The notes: generated by a model not told the origin, from the sequence alone. A stretch of DNA of 64,000 nt from Candidatus Symbiobacter mobilis CR (GCF_000477435.1 NC_022576.1:2604001-2668000), one strand, 5' to 3'; positions 31,008 through 40,847 are shown, counted from the stretch's first letter. A program made the numbers and translations.

Positions 31008-32996
31008 TCAGCACCGTTGGTCGGAGGTGCTTGTGGCAGGTTTCGTCAGCCTTCTCGCCCGCTGTACCGCAAGCCGCAAATACCCTTCCAACGACGCATC
31101 CAAAACATCGACATGTTTGGATTCCGCGTTCCGCAGCGAGGATCGACTGCATCGTTCCCATGCCGCAGGGTCGTTGTACAACCAGGTCACCATTTCTGCC
31201 ATTTCTTCCGGATTGCGTACAGCCATTCCCGTCGTGGAAATGTATTCACTCAAAGAATGGGGCATATGCCGGTATAGCACCGGGGTTCCGCAGTACTGCG
31301 CTTCACATGAAACCATTTCAAACGTCGTGTGTATATTCAGACACAAAAATAGCCTGCGCTGCCCCAGCCAGTCCCCAAACTCTTCCTTCATGTGTGGGAC
31401 GTACTGAACGCGGGAATGCGGGTTGTCCCCCTGGTATTGCTTGAAAGCATACAAATTGACATAAGGCATCTTGCGGAAGATCGCGTCGATCCATGCATGG
31501 ACAGGGCCGCCGATGATTTTGGGGTTGCTCAATTTGGTTGCGTCGCCAAGGCAAACCCCCTCCCGTTCTCCAAATCCACGTACCTTGGTACATGCAGGGG
31601 GTTCGATGGTTTTGGGGACGACACAGACGTAGTCGCGTACGTCGGCCAGCAGTGGATCGTGCGCTGCGCTTTCTGTGAATACAGCGCAGAGTACTGGCGT
31701 GGACTGCCCGGCATTGCATTCCAGTATCCTGTCGCGTATCCATGTCGTTCTTTTTTCCTGATACAGGTAAGAAAGATTGACCAAAACGGGGATTCCCCGT
31801 TTTTGCAGGGAACGGATCTTTTCTACGACCGTTGCAAAGTCCGGTCGCTCCGGGTCGCCAGGGTAGATCCAGCATAGGTCGAAATGCGCTGATTCGGGTA
31901 ATACCAAGGCATGCTGCGTATCCAGCACGCTGACGTGGTGCCCCAAGTTACTGAGGTGTTCTTGGATAAGGTGGCAAGATTTGTAAATGCCGCCTTTCTG
32001 AAAGCTGTTGAATCTTCCAATGATCAAAATCGACAAAGGTTGGAATTCGTGCAATAGCCACGGCGCATTGCTGCGTACGAGCTGGTTTTGCAATTCGTGG
32101 GTATTCTTTCTAGTGCTCTTGTTTTGGTGCGAATCGGCATAGATAGAGCTTTCCTTGGTGCCCGGTGCTTCGCGAATCGCGCCTTTCTCGTGCTCGATGA
32201 CGTAGAAAGGAATTTTTTGTTTCTGGCCGTTCAGGGCAAAGAAGATGTCCGCCATATTGGGCGCAGTGAAATCGGCCTTGCGTACTTGCATTACCTGGGT
32301 GTGAAAAGCGCAGCATCCGGTTCCCAAGATATGCACGGCCGTATCGTGTGGACGGTGCGAACCAAAGAGGAAGACTTTGCGCGAGTTCGTGTCGTAGTAC
32401 CGCGCAAAGGGTTCCATCAGTACGGAACCATGCCACCCTACTGCTGCGTTGCCGTGGTAATGGCGCAGTTTGGCCAGCGTGCGGGCGATGTAGTCGGGCG
32501 GATAAATCAGGTCGTCATCGCAGGTGAAATAGTACCCATCATGGTCGTCTACCCAATGGAACTTGCCAACATCTCCGATATCGGGTTCGCCCATTCCAGC
32601 GACGATGATTTTTTCGTGTTGCAAGAAGCTGGGAATCTGTTCCCATCCGTTGAGGTACACCCCAATCCTTTCCGCTTGTGGAAGCAGGCTACAGATCGAT
32701 GCTTCCAATGCGGCTACACGATCAGGAATAGCAGCCATGCCCACGAATACGGCGTTGGAAAGCTCTTTGTCGTCGCGTGCAAGAGTTTGCCTGGTTCGAA
32801 TGCCGTTTTGGATTCTTTTTTTGGCGATATGAATATTGACGCGCAAGCGGCGTTCCATTTCCGGATGGGAAGCCAGAATGCGTTCATAGGCTTCCATCGC
32901 TTCGGGGTATCTGCCCTGTTTGAATAAAGCATAGGCATGGCGGACTTGCGCTTGCGTTCCGGGCTGAGCGGGAGGATGGTTGTTTTGGGATTGCAT
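31008..32996 (-). CDS. Glycosyltransferase with TPR-like N-terminus, GT-A and GT-B-like parts
   Basis: Protein of 662 residues from ATG 32996. The N-terminal helical-repeat segment (about 12-60, ALFKQGRYPEAMEAYERIL) is similar in kind to the one in the 28174-30873 protein. A GT-A fold follows with the metal-binding acidic triad CDDD (Cys159, Asp160-162) and IPFYVIEHEKG. After about residue 320 comes a second Rossmann-like half (SILIIGRFNSFQKGG, then FEMVSCEAQYCGTPVLY) that looks like GT-B glycosyltransferases of group 1. The open frame continuing to 33404 is not part of the protein by family features and overlaps the next gene. Probably surface glycan synthesis. Confidence 0.8.
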   Translation of the reverse strand: MQSQNNHPPAQPGTQAQVRHAYALFKQGRYPEAMEAYERILASHPEMERRLRVNIHIAKKRIQNGIRTRQTLARDDKELSNAVFVGMAAIPDRVAALEASICSLLPQAERIGVYLNGWEQIPSFLQHEKIIVAGMGEPDIGDVGKFHWVDDHDGYYFTCDDDLIYPPDYIARTLAKLRHYHGNAAVGWHGSVLMEPFARYYDTNSRKVFLFGSHRPHDTAVHILGTGCCAFHTQVMQVRKADFTAPNMADIFFALNGQKQKIPFYVIEHEKGAIREAPGTKESSIYADSHQNKSTRKNTHELQNQLVRSNAPWLLHEFQPLSILIIGRFNSFQKGGIYKSCHLIQEHLSNLGHHVSVLDTQHALVLPESAHFDLCWIYPGDPERPDFATVVEKIRSLQKRGIPVLVNLSYLYQEKRTTWIRDRILECNAGQSTPVLCAVFTESAAHDPLLADVRDYVCVVPKTIEPPACTKVRGFGEREGVCLGDATKLSNPKIIGGPVHAWIDAIFRKMPYVNLYAFKQYQGDNPHSRVQYVPHMKEEFGDWLGQRRLFLCLNIHTTFEMVSCEAQYCGTPVLYRHMPHSLSEYISTTGMAVRNPEEMAEMVTWLYNDPAAWERCSRSSLRNAESKHVDVLDASLEGYLRLAVQRARRLTKPATSTSDQRC

Positions 32997-33039
32997 GAAT
33001 GTGATGCGTGCTGTACAGGGTGAATGCACTCGGTATTTG

Positions 33040-34128
33040 TCAAGATCGTTGTCGGTAGAAGTAAAAATCGGAAAAAGAAGAGCGGGACTGGCTGTGCAGG
33101 ATTCGATAGGGATAGTTGTTTTGCCGAAAAGCGTAGAGTTCCCAATCCGGGCGATGGTCGTCGATCCAGGTGGTGAAGCGTCTGCCACGTACATGCACTG
33201 CCTTGCCTTGCAAAACCGGTGCGTCCGATGCATAGATGATGACGTACTGTTCTGCGCTGGCAAAAAGTCTGTACATATACGTGTCGAACACTTGGTCTTC
33301 GACAAGATGAAAGAGCACGTCCATGGATAGTGCCAGCGTTGCGGTACGTGGGGCGCAGAGGAAATCTTCCAGCACCAAAAAGGTCTTTGTGGAATCTTCG
33401 GCAAACAAAGCCTGACAGCGTGCGATGGCAGCAGGGCTGACGTCTACTCCGATGTAGCGTGGAATGTGAAGCAGTTGCAATTGCATGCCATCCCCGCATC
33501 CCAGTTCGATGACCGAAAGAATCTGGTTGCGCGCTACGAATGCATTGACGACTGCCGCCTTGAACGCGGCCAGCTTGCCTTGTGACCCTGCGCCGGAATG
33601 GCCACCGGAGCGGTATCGCTGTTCCCAGTACTCGGCACTGCAAAAGCGCTGTGCAGCCAGTGCCTGGGCCTGTTCCGTGGCGGCTTCCATAGCGGGGCTG
33701 GGACATGCTGGGGCAGTGATAGTAGTGGCCGGCACCCCGGTGAGCGCAAGGATGAGCTTTTGTGATGTATCGCAGTGGTACTGCGCCTTGCTGGGGGCAC
33801 CACATAGCGTCGAAGCGGAATCGAGTTGCCGATGCACCCCGGCAGCCAGCATTTGCGCGAGTTGCAGTGTCGTTGCACCCCATTGCCGGGCTAGTCGCAG
33901 CGACGACTTGGCAGCCTGCAAGTTTCCGCACTGGGCATTTCCCCCAGCCTGTAGCAGTGCCAGCCTGATCCGATCTGGGTGTGCCGCCAGTAATCCTGCA
34001 TCAATGTGGGAAAGGGCTTTCCACTCGCCGTGGTACCAGCAGGTGGCCGCCTGTTTCAGGGTGAGGGTCTGGTCATGCCGGGGCTGGCCTTCGCTTTCGA
34101 TGCCGACAGTACTCCGGGTACCTGACAT
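33040..34128 (-). CDS. SAM-dependent methyltransferase with helical N-terminal domain
   Basis: Protein of 362 residues. Residues about 20-110 form a helical domain similar to the whole of the neighbouring 34132-34776 protein (compare LSHIDAGLLAAHPDRIRLAL with LSQLDRDAMEHHPERARLAL). The methyltransferase half has the SAM-binding motif VIELGCGDGMQL (about residue 205), YIGVDVSPAAIARCQ and a DVLFHLVED acidic loop. The substrate is unknown; the surrounding glycosyltransferases suggest a sugar or a glycan-linked lipid. It starts 3 bases after the stop of the upstream gene, so they are co-transcribed. Confidence 0.85.
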   Translation of the reverse strand: MSGTRSTVGIESEGQPRHDQTLTLKQAATCWYHGEWKALSHIDAGLLAAHPDRIRLALLQAGGNAQCGNLQAAKSSLRLARQWGATTLQLAQMLAAGVHRQLDSASTLCGAPSKAQYHCDTSQKLILALTGVPATTITAPACPSPAMEAATEQAQALAAQRFCSAEYWEQRYRSGGHSGAGSQGKLAAFKAAVVNAFVARNQILSVIELGCGDGMQLQLLHIPRYIGVDVSPAAIARCQALFAEDSTKTFLVLEDFLCAPRTATLALSMDVLFHLVEDQVFDTYMYRLFASAEQYVIIYASDAPVLQGKAVHVRGRRFTTWIDDHRPDWELYAFRQNNYPYRILHSQSRSSFSDFYFYRQRS

Positions 34129-34131
34129 GCC

Positions 34132-34776
34132 TCACCCCCGCATTGCACGCACTGCCTTTTCGGGCTCCTGCCTTTCCAGCACTCCGAATGGCGCCCCCAC
34201 CTCCCCCCCCTGCTGCCAACACCGCGCCCGCGCCAGCAACGCGGTGTCGCTATGCGGCATTCCCGTGCGGACGGATCGTTCAAAGTGCAGTCTGGCCCGC
34301 TCGGGCTGGTTTGCCACGGCGGCGGCGCGGCCCAGGCTGTTTTGCACGCCGGAGATCAGCACTTGCGCTACGAGCTTGCGCGGGCAGCCCCATTCCTGCG
34401 CTTGGCGCACCCAGTCCCGCATGGCGTCGGTGTGGCCGCATTGGGCGTGGCCTGCGGCGCAGAGCAGCGCCAGGCGGGCGCGCTCGGGGTGGTGTTCCAT
34501 GGCGTCGCGGTCAAGCTGCGAGAGAGAGCGCCAGTCGCCAAATTGCCATTGCGTGCGGGAACACTCCAGCAAGGCTTCGTCGTACACGGCCAAGGCTTGC
34601 GGGGCTTCAGCGGTAGGGCCGCCCTGATGTGCTGCGGCCTTGCTGGCGGCGGCAGCGGGGGCAGCGGCAGTAGGCGCAGTAGTGGTTTCGGCGGTAGGCC
34701 CGGTAGTGCCCGCTGCACTGCGGGGGGTGCCCCACCAGCGGGAAACATGGGTAAGCAAAGTGCGGATCATGGCCAT
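34132..34776 (-). CDS. Helical-repeat (TPR-like) protein of the glycan cluster
   Basis: About 214 residues from ATG 34776 (ATG 34770 is also possible; a TTG lies further upstream at 34812). After a basic N-terminus and a Thr/Ala/Pro-rich linker (about 20-55), the rest is a helical domain with alanine-rich repeats (RLALLCAAGHAQCGHTDAM). It is clearly paralogous to the first part of the methyltransferase encoded next. No catalytic motif is visible. It may be a protein-interaction partner of the cluster enzymes. No ribosome site stands out at either ATG. Confidence 0.7.
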   Translation of the reverse strand: MAMIRTLLTHVSRWWGTPRSAAGTTGPTAETTTAPTAAAPAAAASKAAAHQGGPTAEAPQALAVYDEALLECSRTQWQFGDWRSLSQLDRDAMEHHPERARLALLCAAGHAQCGHTDAMRDWVRQAQEWGCPRKLVAQVLISGVQNSLGRAAAVANQPERARLHFERSVRTGMPHSDTALLARARCWQQGGEVGAPFGVLERQEPEKAVRAMRG

Positions 34777-34802
34777 AGCAATACACCGATGCAGCGCGCA
34801 GG

Positions 34803-36455
34803 TCAGCGGCAACAGGCAGGCACTTCATCGATTTGCAAAGGATCGAGGTGCTCCATGGCGTAAGTCAGATACACCTTGTCCTTGCAAAAGATGTCGAACA
34901 AGTCCGGGTCGATATGGCCCTGATCCTTTAGCTCTTTCATGATCCGCATGGCCTGCGAGAGCTTCATGCCGGGCTTGTACGGCCTGTCGCAGGCGGTCAG
35001 CGCTTCGAAGATGTCGGCAATGCCCATGATGCGCGCCTGCACCGTCATTTGTTCGCGGGTCAGTCCGTTGGGGTAGCCCTTGCCGTCCATGCGCTCGTGG
35101 TGGCCGCCGGCAAATTCGGGAACGTGCCGCAGGTGCTTGGGCCAGGGCAGTTTTTCGAGCATCTTGATCGTGGCCACGATGTGGTAATTGATCGTGTCGC
35201 GTTCCGCCGCAGTGAGCGTGCCTTTGCGAATGCACAGATTTTCACTTTCGTCTGCGTTGAGGAAGTCGGTCTGTAGCCCGTCTGCATTGCGCCAGAGGTA
35301 GCCGGTGGCGATGTCACGCACGCGGGCGATGTTCTCGTCGCTCATGGCCTCGCCACCCCGGTTGGACTTGCGCAAAAAGTCCCGGTCAGCGCGGATTTGC
35401 GCCTGGCGCTCTCGCATTTGGGTCAGGATATGGATTTCCGGCTCGGCTTCGCGGCAGGGGCGCAAGGCGAGCTGTTTGCGCAGGGCGTCGATTTCCGCGT
35501 CGCGCAGCAGCACTTCGAAGCGAGTGTCCAGCAGCGCGATGCGGTCGAACAGCGTTTGCAATTTCGTCGCCTTGTCGACGACATGCACGGGGGTGGTGAT
35601 CTTTCCGCAGTCGTGCAGCAGCGCGGCGATCTTGAGCTCGTAGCGGTCGAGTTCGCTGAGGCGGAAATCGGCCAATGGGCCTTCCTGCGTTCGCGTGGCG
35701 GCTTCTGCCAGCATCATCGTGATCTGGGGAACCCGCTGGCAATGCCCGCCCGTATAGGGGGATTTTTCGTCGATGGCCAGGTTGATCAGCCCGATGAACG
35801 ACTCGAAAAGGTCTTCGAGCTGTTTCATCAGTTGCCGGTTATTGAGTGCAATGGATGCCTGCGAAGCCAGGGATTCGACCAATTGCTGATCCGCCTGGGA
35901 AAACGGGACCACGCAGGTGTGATCTGGGCACTGCGCGTTGATGAGTTGCAGCACGCCGATCACGTCACCCTCGTGGCTGCACATCGGCACGGTCAAAAAC
36001 GACTTGGAGCGGTAGCCCGTCGTCTGGTCGAAGCGGCGCGTGCCGGAAAAATCGAAGTGCGGATCGGTGTACGCATCTTCGATATTGATCGTGACTTTGT
36101 GCATCGCCGCATAGGCCGCGACGAGCGAATCGTTGGGTGTGCCATCGGTATTGCACAACGGCAGGTCGGGAAAATGGATGGGGTCCTTTGCGCTGCCTCC
36201 CATCGCAATGTGGAGCGAATCAGTGCGCAGAATTTCGAAGCGCAAGGTCTTTCCGTCTTCCAGCATCCGGTAGACGGTGCCGCCATCGGCGCGGGTGATG
36301 GTTTTGGCGGCGATCAGGATGCGTTCGAGCAACAGGGTGATATTGCGCTCGCTAGACAGGGACGCGCCGATCTCGTTGAGCTGGTCGAGCCGCGCCAGCA
36401 GCCCCTCGACGGTGTTGGAATCTGTGCAGGCGTGGCAGGGGTCGGTGGTGTCCAT
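34803..36455 (-). CDS. GAF-domain HD-GYP phosphodiesterase
   Basis: Probable cyclic-di-GMP phosphodiesterase of 550 residues. The N-terminal GAF sensor domain (about 15-210) includes SFLTVPMCSHEGDVIGVLQL. The HD-GYP domain has the catalytic His281-Asp282 pair (LLHDCGK) and the characteristic HHERMDGKGYP at 452-462. An insertion of about 90 residues (charged, including ILTQMRERQAQIRADRD) separates the HD pair from the GYP part, longer than in the core domain. No membrane segment is seen. It starts 18 bases after the stop of the cyclase gene and may be co-transcribed with it. Confidence 0.93.
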   Translation of the reverse strand: MDTTDPCHACTDSNTVEGLLARLDQLNEIGASLSSERNITLLLERILIAAKTITRADGGTVYRMLEDGKTLRFEILRTDSLHIAMGGSAKDPIHFPDLPLCNTDGTPNDSLVAAYAAMHKVTINIEDAYTDPHFDFSGTRRFDQTTGYRSKSFLTVPMCSHEGDVIGVLQLINAQCPDHTCVVPFSQADQQLVESLASQASIALNNRQLMKQLEDLFESFIGLINLAIDEKSPYTGGHCQRVPQITMMLAEAATRTQEGPLADFRLSELDRYELKIAALLHDCGKITTPVHVVDKATKLQTLFDRIALLDTRFEVLLRDAEIDALRKQLALRPCREAEPEIHILTQMRERQAQIRADRDFLRKSNRGGEAMSDENIARVRDIATGYLWRNADGLQTDFLNADESENLCIRKGTLTAAERDTINYHIVATIKMLEKLPWPKHLRHVPEFAGGHHERMDGKGYPNGLTREQMTVQARIMGIADIFEALTACDRPYKPGMKLSQAMRIMKELKDQGHIDPDLFDIFCKDKVYLTYAMEHLDPLQIDEVPACCR

Positions 36456-36473
36456 GGCACGGGTACTCCGGGT

Positions 36474-38708
36474 TCACTTGTGGTCGAAGGTGAAGGCGCC
36501 ATCCCAGTCCGCCGGGGGGGGCGACTTCTCGTAGTGCGCGCAGCGATCAAGGTACAGCGCGTACAGCTTGCGGTCGGGGTAGCGCCGTTGCAGATCCAGA
36601 AAAGCCAGGGTGGCCCGCGCCCAGTCTTGGGAACGATAAAACTGCAAGGCCTGCCGGGATAGCTTCAGCTCGTGCTGCTCTTCCGGGGTGAGCTGGTCTG
36701 TGGGGCCGATGGGTTCGTAAATCCGAACGGGTTGATCCTTGCCCTTGACGCGCACGCTGTCCAGTTCGCGAAACGCGAAATCGCCCACTTCTTCCTTGGT
36801 GAATTCGCTGACGATGATTTGTACGCCGTATTGCTTGGTCAATCCTTCCAGCCGGGAACCAAGGTTGACGGCGTCGCCCATCACGGTGTATGCCAGACGG
36901 AACTCCGATCCCATGTTCCCCACAACCATGTCGCCGGTGTTGAGGCCGACGCCAATCTTGATCGGCGGCCATCCTTGCTCGCGAAAGTGGTCCTGCAGGG
37001 TGTCCAGGGTGCGGATCATCTCGATCGCTGCAAGCAGTGCGTGGCGTGCGTGGTGCTCGTCGGGAACCGGCGCTCCCCAAAAGGCCATGATCGCGTCACC
37101 CATGTATTTGTCGATCGTCCCCCGGTGGTGGTGGATCACGTGTGTCATCGGGGTGAGGTACTCGTTCATCAGCAGCGTGAGCTGCTTGGGGTCAAGCCCT
37201 TCGGAAATCGTCGTGAACCCGCGCACGTCGGAAAACAGCACGGTCAGCCGTTTGCTGGCGCCTTCCAGGCTGTAGGTCGTGGGGTCCAGCGCCATTTCGT
37301 TGACCAGCTCCGGCGGCACATACTGGCCAAACAGCTTGGCCAGTAGTCGCTTCCCGCGTGAGTCGACAAAGTACCCATACGTCATGTTGAAGACGAAGAG
37401 CGATCCGACCAGCACGATGCCAGTAGCCACGGGCAAGATCACATCGTGGGCTTTCCAGGCATACAAGTTCACGAGCATGATGGCCAGCATCGATAGCGTA
37501 GTCACTAGCGTTGCCATGAGGGGGTTGAGCATCGGTAACGTGAAGGCCAGTGTCACCCCTACTACTGTGAGCAGGACGATTTCGACTCCCAGGATGAGCG
37601 GGGGCCGGTGTTTGATGGCGCCATCCAGCATCCCCGCGATCATGTTGGCGTGCAGTTCGACCCCAGCGTAAGACTCTTGCACAGGGGTGGTGCGCAGGTC
37701 GAGCAGCCCCGGCGCGGAGGTGCCCACAAGGACGATAGCCCCACGCAGCACGGCTTCGGGCACTTTGGCATGGAGCACGTCGCTGGCAGTAACGTACACG
37801 AAGCTGCCTTGTTTGCCGCGATAGGGAACCAGCGCGGCAAGGTCGGCATCGACGGGAATCTTGCGCTTGCCTACGCGCAAATACTCCAGTGCTACGGCGC
37901 TGGGGGTATTTCCTTCGTAGACAAGTTCGATCTTGGGTTCGTTCATGACCAGTCGCAACATCGCCAGGCTCAGCGTTTCGTAGAGCTTGCCGTCGTACAT
38001 CTGGAGCAGGGCAATCCTGCGGAATACCCCGTCGGGGTCGACAAGGGGGGAGGCGTTGAAATACCCCCCGGATGCCGCAGCGCGTTGTAGCTCGGGCAGG
38101 TTGGCCGAATAGCCGGTGGCGCGGACGGCGCCGACGTTGCCGGGGACGAAGCTGCCTTGTTTGAGTGCCGGGGGGGGAAGTTCCCCCACCGTGCTGTTGG
38201 GTTCCCCATCGTGGCGAAAGTAGTACCCCAGCACAACACGGCGGTTGCGCAGGCTTTTGGCAAAGATGTCGTCGAACATCAGCGTGGGCCGGATGCGTTC
38301 CAGCTCGGTGCCGAATTCTTGGTGTTCGCGCAAGGCGGTATTGCGCAGGTGTTCGAGGTGTTTCCAGCCGGAACTTTCGTCGCGCTCGGCAAAAAGCACG
38401 TCGAAGCCGAGGACGTCGATCTGGTAGTGGTCGAACAGCACATCGATCATCCGCGCGATCTTGGTGCGCTGCCAGGGCCAATGCCCTTCCTTTTGCAGGC
38501 TGGCTTCGTCGATATCGACGATGACGATGCGCGGGTCGATACCGCCGGGCATCATTGCACGCAGCCGCACGTCATAGGCGTAGTTTTCGAGCCGAACAAG
38601 GATGTCTGTGGGCAACCACCCCAGCACGGCCATCACCACGCTGACGATGAGAACCAGGCTTAGCGCGCTGCGCGTGCCATGCTGCGACAAAAAACCGGAC
38701 TTTTCCAT
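36474..38708 (-). CDS. CHASE2-domain adenylate/guanylate cyclase (class III)
   Basis: Membrane cyclase of 744 residues: N-terminal membrane helix (about 15-35), a periplasmic CHASE2 sensor (about 40-340, with RIVIVDIDEASLQ and VLVGTSAPGLLDLR), three membrane helices (about 345-430), then a class III cyclase domain. The catalytic pieces are LFSDVRGFTTISEGL (metal Asp), YMGDAIMAFWGAP, and GLNTGDMVVGNMGS...MGDAVNLGSRLEGL. The domain order is the usual one for this family. It makes cAMP or cGMP; the base-selecting residues were not resolved by eye. The signal is unknown. Confidence 0.93.
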   Translation of the reverse strand: MEKSGFLSQHGTRSALSLVLIVSVVMAVLGWLPTDILVRLENYAYDVRLRAMMPGGIDPRIVIVDIDEASLQKEGHWPWQRTKIARMIDVLFDHYQIDVLGFDVLFAERDESSGWKHLEHLRNTALREHQEFGTELERIRPTLMFDDIFAKSLRNRRVVLGYYFRHDGEPNSTVGELPPPALKQGSFVPGNVGAVRATGYSANLPELQRAAASGGYFNASPLVDPDGVFRRIALLQMYDGKLYETLSLAMLRLVMNEPKIELVYEGNTPSAVALEYLRVGKRKIPVDADLAALVPYRGKQGSFVYVTASDVLHAKVPEAVLRGAIVLVGTSAPGLLDLRTTPVQESYAGVELHANMIAGMLDGAIKHRPPLILGVEIVLLTVVGVTLAFTLPMLNPLMATLVTTLSMLAIMLVNLYAWKAHDVILPVATGIVLVGSLFVFNMTYGYFVDSRGKRLLAKLFGQYVPPELVNEMALDPTTYSLEGASKRLTVLFSDVRGFTTISEGLDPKQLTLLMNEYLTPMTHVIHHHRGTIDKYMGDAIMAFWGAPVPDEHHARHALLAAIEMIRTLDTLQDHFREQGWPPIKIGVGLNTGDMVVGNMGSEFRLAYTVMGDAVNLGSRLEGLTKQYGVQIIVSEFTKEEVGDFAFRELDSVRVKGKDQPVRIYEPIGPTDQLTPEEQHELKLSRQALQFYRSQDWARATLAFLDLQRRYPDRKLYALYLDRCAHYEKSPPPADWDGAFTFDHK

Positions 38709-38749
38709 CGAAGGCTCCTTTGCGCTAGCGCTGTACCGTGACTTCCCCG

Positions 38750-40099
38750 CTAGGAATGGGGTTGCACTGGTTGTGGGGACGTTCCCGCAGTCTCCATCGC
38801 TGCCAGCGTTTGGACTACGACATCAAGGCTGGCTCCCCCTGCCAGGCATAGCCCATCCGGCAGGGTATCCGCCCCCTGGCGCAAAGCTGATAAAGCATCA
38901 CGCAAAAGTTGGGGGGTGTCGAAGCCCGTGCTGTGGAGCACCGTCGCGCCCTCTGCATTCAGCAGCTTGCAGTGGAATCGCCCATCGCGTTCACGGTATT
39001 GCTTGAGGATGGGGCGGGCTGTTTTGGCTGCTTTGGTGGTTGGGGTGGCTGGGGGGGATACGGTTGCCTTGGTGTTGCCATGGCCTACGGTGGCTCCCAG
39101 GGGGCGCAAACCGACGGCGCTACGCAATTCGCGCAGGAAGGGGACGGCAATGGCCCGCGCACGCTCTGCGCCATGGCGCAAGATGGTTTCGATGCGGTCG
39201 GGGTGGCGGACCAGCGCGTCGTATTCCGTGCGCAGTGGCGCGATGTCGGCGTCGATGCAGTCGAACAGCGCAGCCTTGGCATCCCCCCACGCCATGCCTT
39301 CGGCTAGCGCAGCGCAAAACGCCGCGCTTTGCTGCGGCGTTGCAAAGGCGCGGAACAGGGGGTAGAGCGCGCTGGATTCGGCGTCTTTGGGTTCGCCCGG
39401 CGTGCGGGAGTCGGTCTGGATGCCGTAAATCAGCTTGCGCAAGGTTTCCCGGGGGGCAAAGAGCGGGATGATGTTGTCGTAGCTCTTGCTCATCTTGCGG
39501 CCATCAAGGCCCGGCAGCACCGCAACGTGTTCTTCGACAAGCGCTGCAGGGGCGACGAAATGGTTGCCGTACCGCGCATTGAAGCTCTGCGCCATGTCGC
39601 GCGCCATTTCGATGTGCTGCACCTGGTCGCGCCCCACGGGAATGTGGGTAGCGCGGAACAGTAGGATGTCTGCGCCCATCAGCACCGGGTATAGGAATAG
39701 GCCAACGCTCACATTCGCGTCAGCATCGTCCCCCGCAGCAGTGTTGCGATCCATGGCGGCCTTGTAGGCGTGCGCACGGTTGAGCAGCCCTTTGCCCGTC
39801 ACACAGCCCAGCAGCCAAGCCAGTTCGGGAATTTCGGGAATGTCGGACTGGCGGTAGAACACCACCCGCTCGGGGTCCAACCCGCAGGCCAGCCAGCTTG
39901 CGGCGATGTCCAGCGTGGAACGCGCCACCCGTTCGGGGTCGAAGGTTTTGATCAGCGCGTGGTAGTCGGCCAGAAAGTAGAAACTTTCCGCGCCGTCGCG
40001 GCGGCTGGCGGCCACTGCGGGGCGGATGGACCCGACGTAGTTGCCCAGGTGGGGGGTGCCGGAGGTCGTGATTCCGGTCAAAAAACGGTCTCGTTGCAT
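38750..40099 (-). CDS. trpS: Tryptophanyl-tRNA synthetase with C-terminal extension
   Basis: Charges tRNA-Trp. The class I signatures are present: PHLGNYVGS (HIGH-like, about residue 16) and GRKMSKSYDN (KMSKS, about 205). At 449 residues it is longer than E. coli TrpS (334). After an Ala/Thr/Pro-rich linker (about 345-365) it carries an extra domain of about 80 residues (ILKQYRERDGRFHCKLLNAEG...LRDALSALRQ). This extension resembles the small YegP-like folds and, from memory, is found in related Burkholderiales enzymes. It is followed by the site-2 protease in the upstream direction with a 27-base gap. Confidence 0.95.
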   Translation of the reverse strand: MQRDRFLTGITTSGTPHLGNYVGSIRPAVAASRRDGAESFYFLADYHALIKTFDPERVARSTLDIAASWLACGLDPERVVFYRQSDIPEIPELAWLLGCVTGKGLLNRAHAYKAAMDRNTAAGDDADANVSVGLFLYPVLMGADILLFRATHIPVGRDQVQHIEMARDMAQSFNARYGNHFVAPAALVEEHVAVLPGLDGRKMSKSYDNIIPLFAPRETLRKLIYGIQTDSRTPGEPKDAESSALYPLFRAFATPQQSAAFCAALAEGMAWGDAKAALFDCIDADIAPLRTEYDALVRHPDRIETILRHGAERARAIAVPFLRELRSAVGLRPLGATVGHGNTKATVSPPATPTTKAAKTARPILKQYRERDGRFHCKLLNAEGATVLHSTGFDTPQLLRDALSALRQGADTLPDGLCLAGGASLDVVVQTLAAMETAGTSPQPVQPHS

Positions 40100-40126
40100 G
40101 GGGAACAGGCTGGCGCCGTTGGTGCA

Positions 40127-40795
40127 TCAATGCACCAGAACGAATAGCCAGGAAGTCGAGGAAGTGAGGGCGTGCATCGTCCACCGCATCAGGGGCAGCA
40201 TCCAGTACCGGCTCATGAATTCGGTCAGCACCAGCGCCAGGACGATGACGAATCCCCAAGGTTCGATGCGGGCCAAGCCTTGTGCCCAGGGCCGGGGCAG
40301 TACCCCAGCGAGCACGCGCCCGCCATCGAGCGGCGGCAGGGGGAACAGATTGAAGGCGAACATCGCCACATTGACCAACACGCCCCCACGGGCCATCCCT
40401 GTCCAGAACGATTCCTCGACTCCCCATCCTCGCAGCAGGAAGAACAGGCAACTCCAGCACAGCGCCTGGAGCAAATTGGCCATGGGGCCCGCCAAGGCGA
40501 CCCACACCATATCTTGTTCGGGGTGGCGCAGGCGGTCGAAGCGCACGGGAACTGGTTTGGCGTACCCAAAAAGGAACTCCCCCCCAGTCACGACATACAG
40601 CATCAAGGGGAGTACCACGGTGCCGATGGGGTCGATGTGCTGCAGGGGATTGATCGTCATACGGCCCGCAGCTTTGGCGGTGTCATCCCCCAGCCGCGCA
40701 GCGGCATAAGCGTGCGCGGCCTCGTGCAAGGTGATGGAGAACAGCACGGGGATCGCGTACATCGCGACGGTTTGGATCAACGGCGCGAAATCCAT
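40127..40795 (-). CDS. Site-2 protease family (M50) membrane metalloprotease
   Basis: Protein of 222 residues with about five membrane segments. The zinc motif HEAAHA (about 22-27) is in the first hydrophobic region and the third metal ligand is in NLFPLPPLDGGR (about 165-176), as in the small M50 family of the YwhC/RseP-like type without PDZ domains. ATG 40795 is preferred; the open frame continues upstream to 40915 through a REP element. The substrate is not known. The order M50-trpS is common in betaproteobacteria. Confidence 0.9.
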   Translation of the reverse strand: MDFAPLIQTVAMYAIPVLFSITLHEAAHAYAAARLGDDTAKAAGRMTINPLQHIDPIGTVVLPLMLYVVTGGEFLFGYAKPVPVRFDRLRHPEQDMVWVALAGPMANLLQALCWSCLFFLLRGWGVEESFWTGMARGGVLVNVAMFAFNLFPLPPLDGGRVLAGVLPRPWAQGLARIEPWGFVIVLALVLTEFMSRYWMLPLMRWTMHALTSSTSWLFVLVH

Positions 40796-40847
40796 CACGG
40801 AAGTGTAGTCGTGAGGTTTGGCGGACGCACAGCGCCGCCATTCGAGG

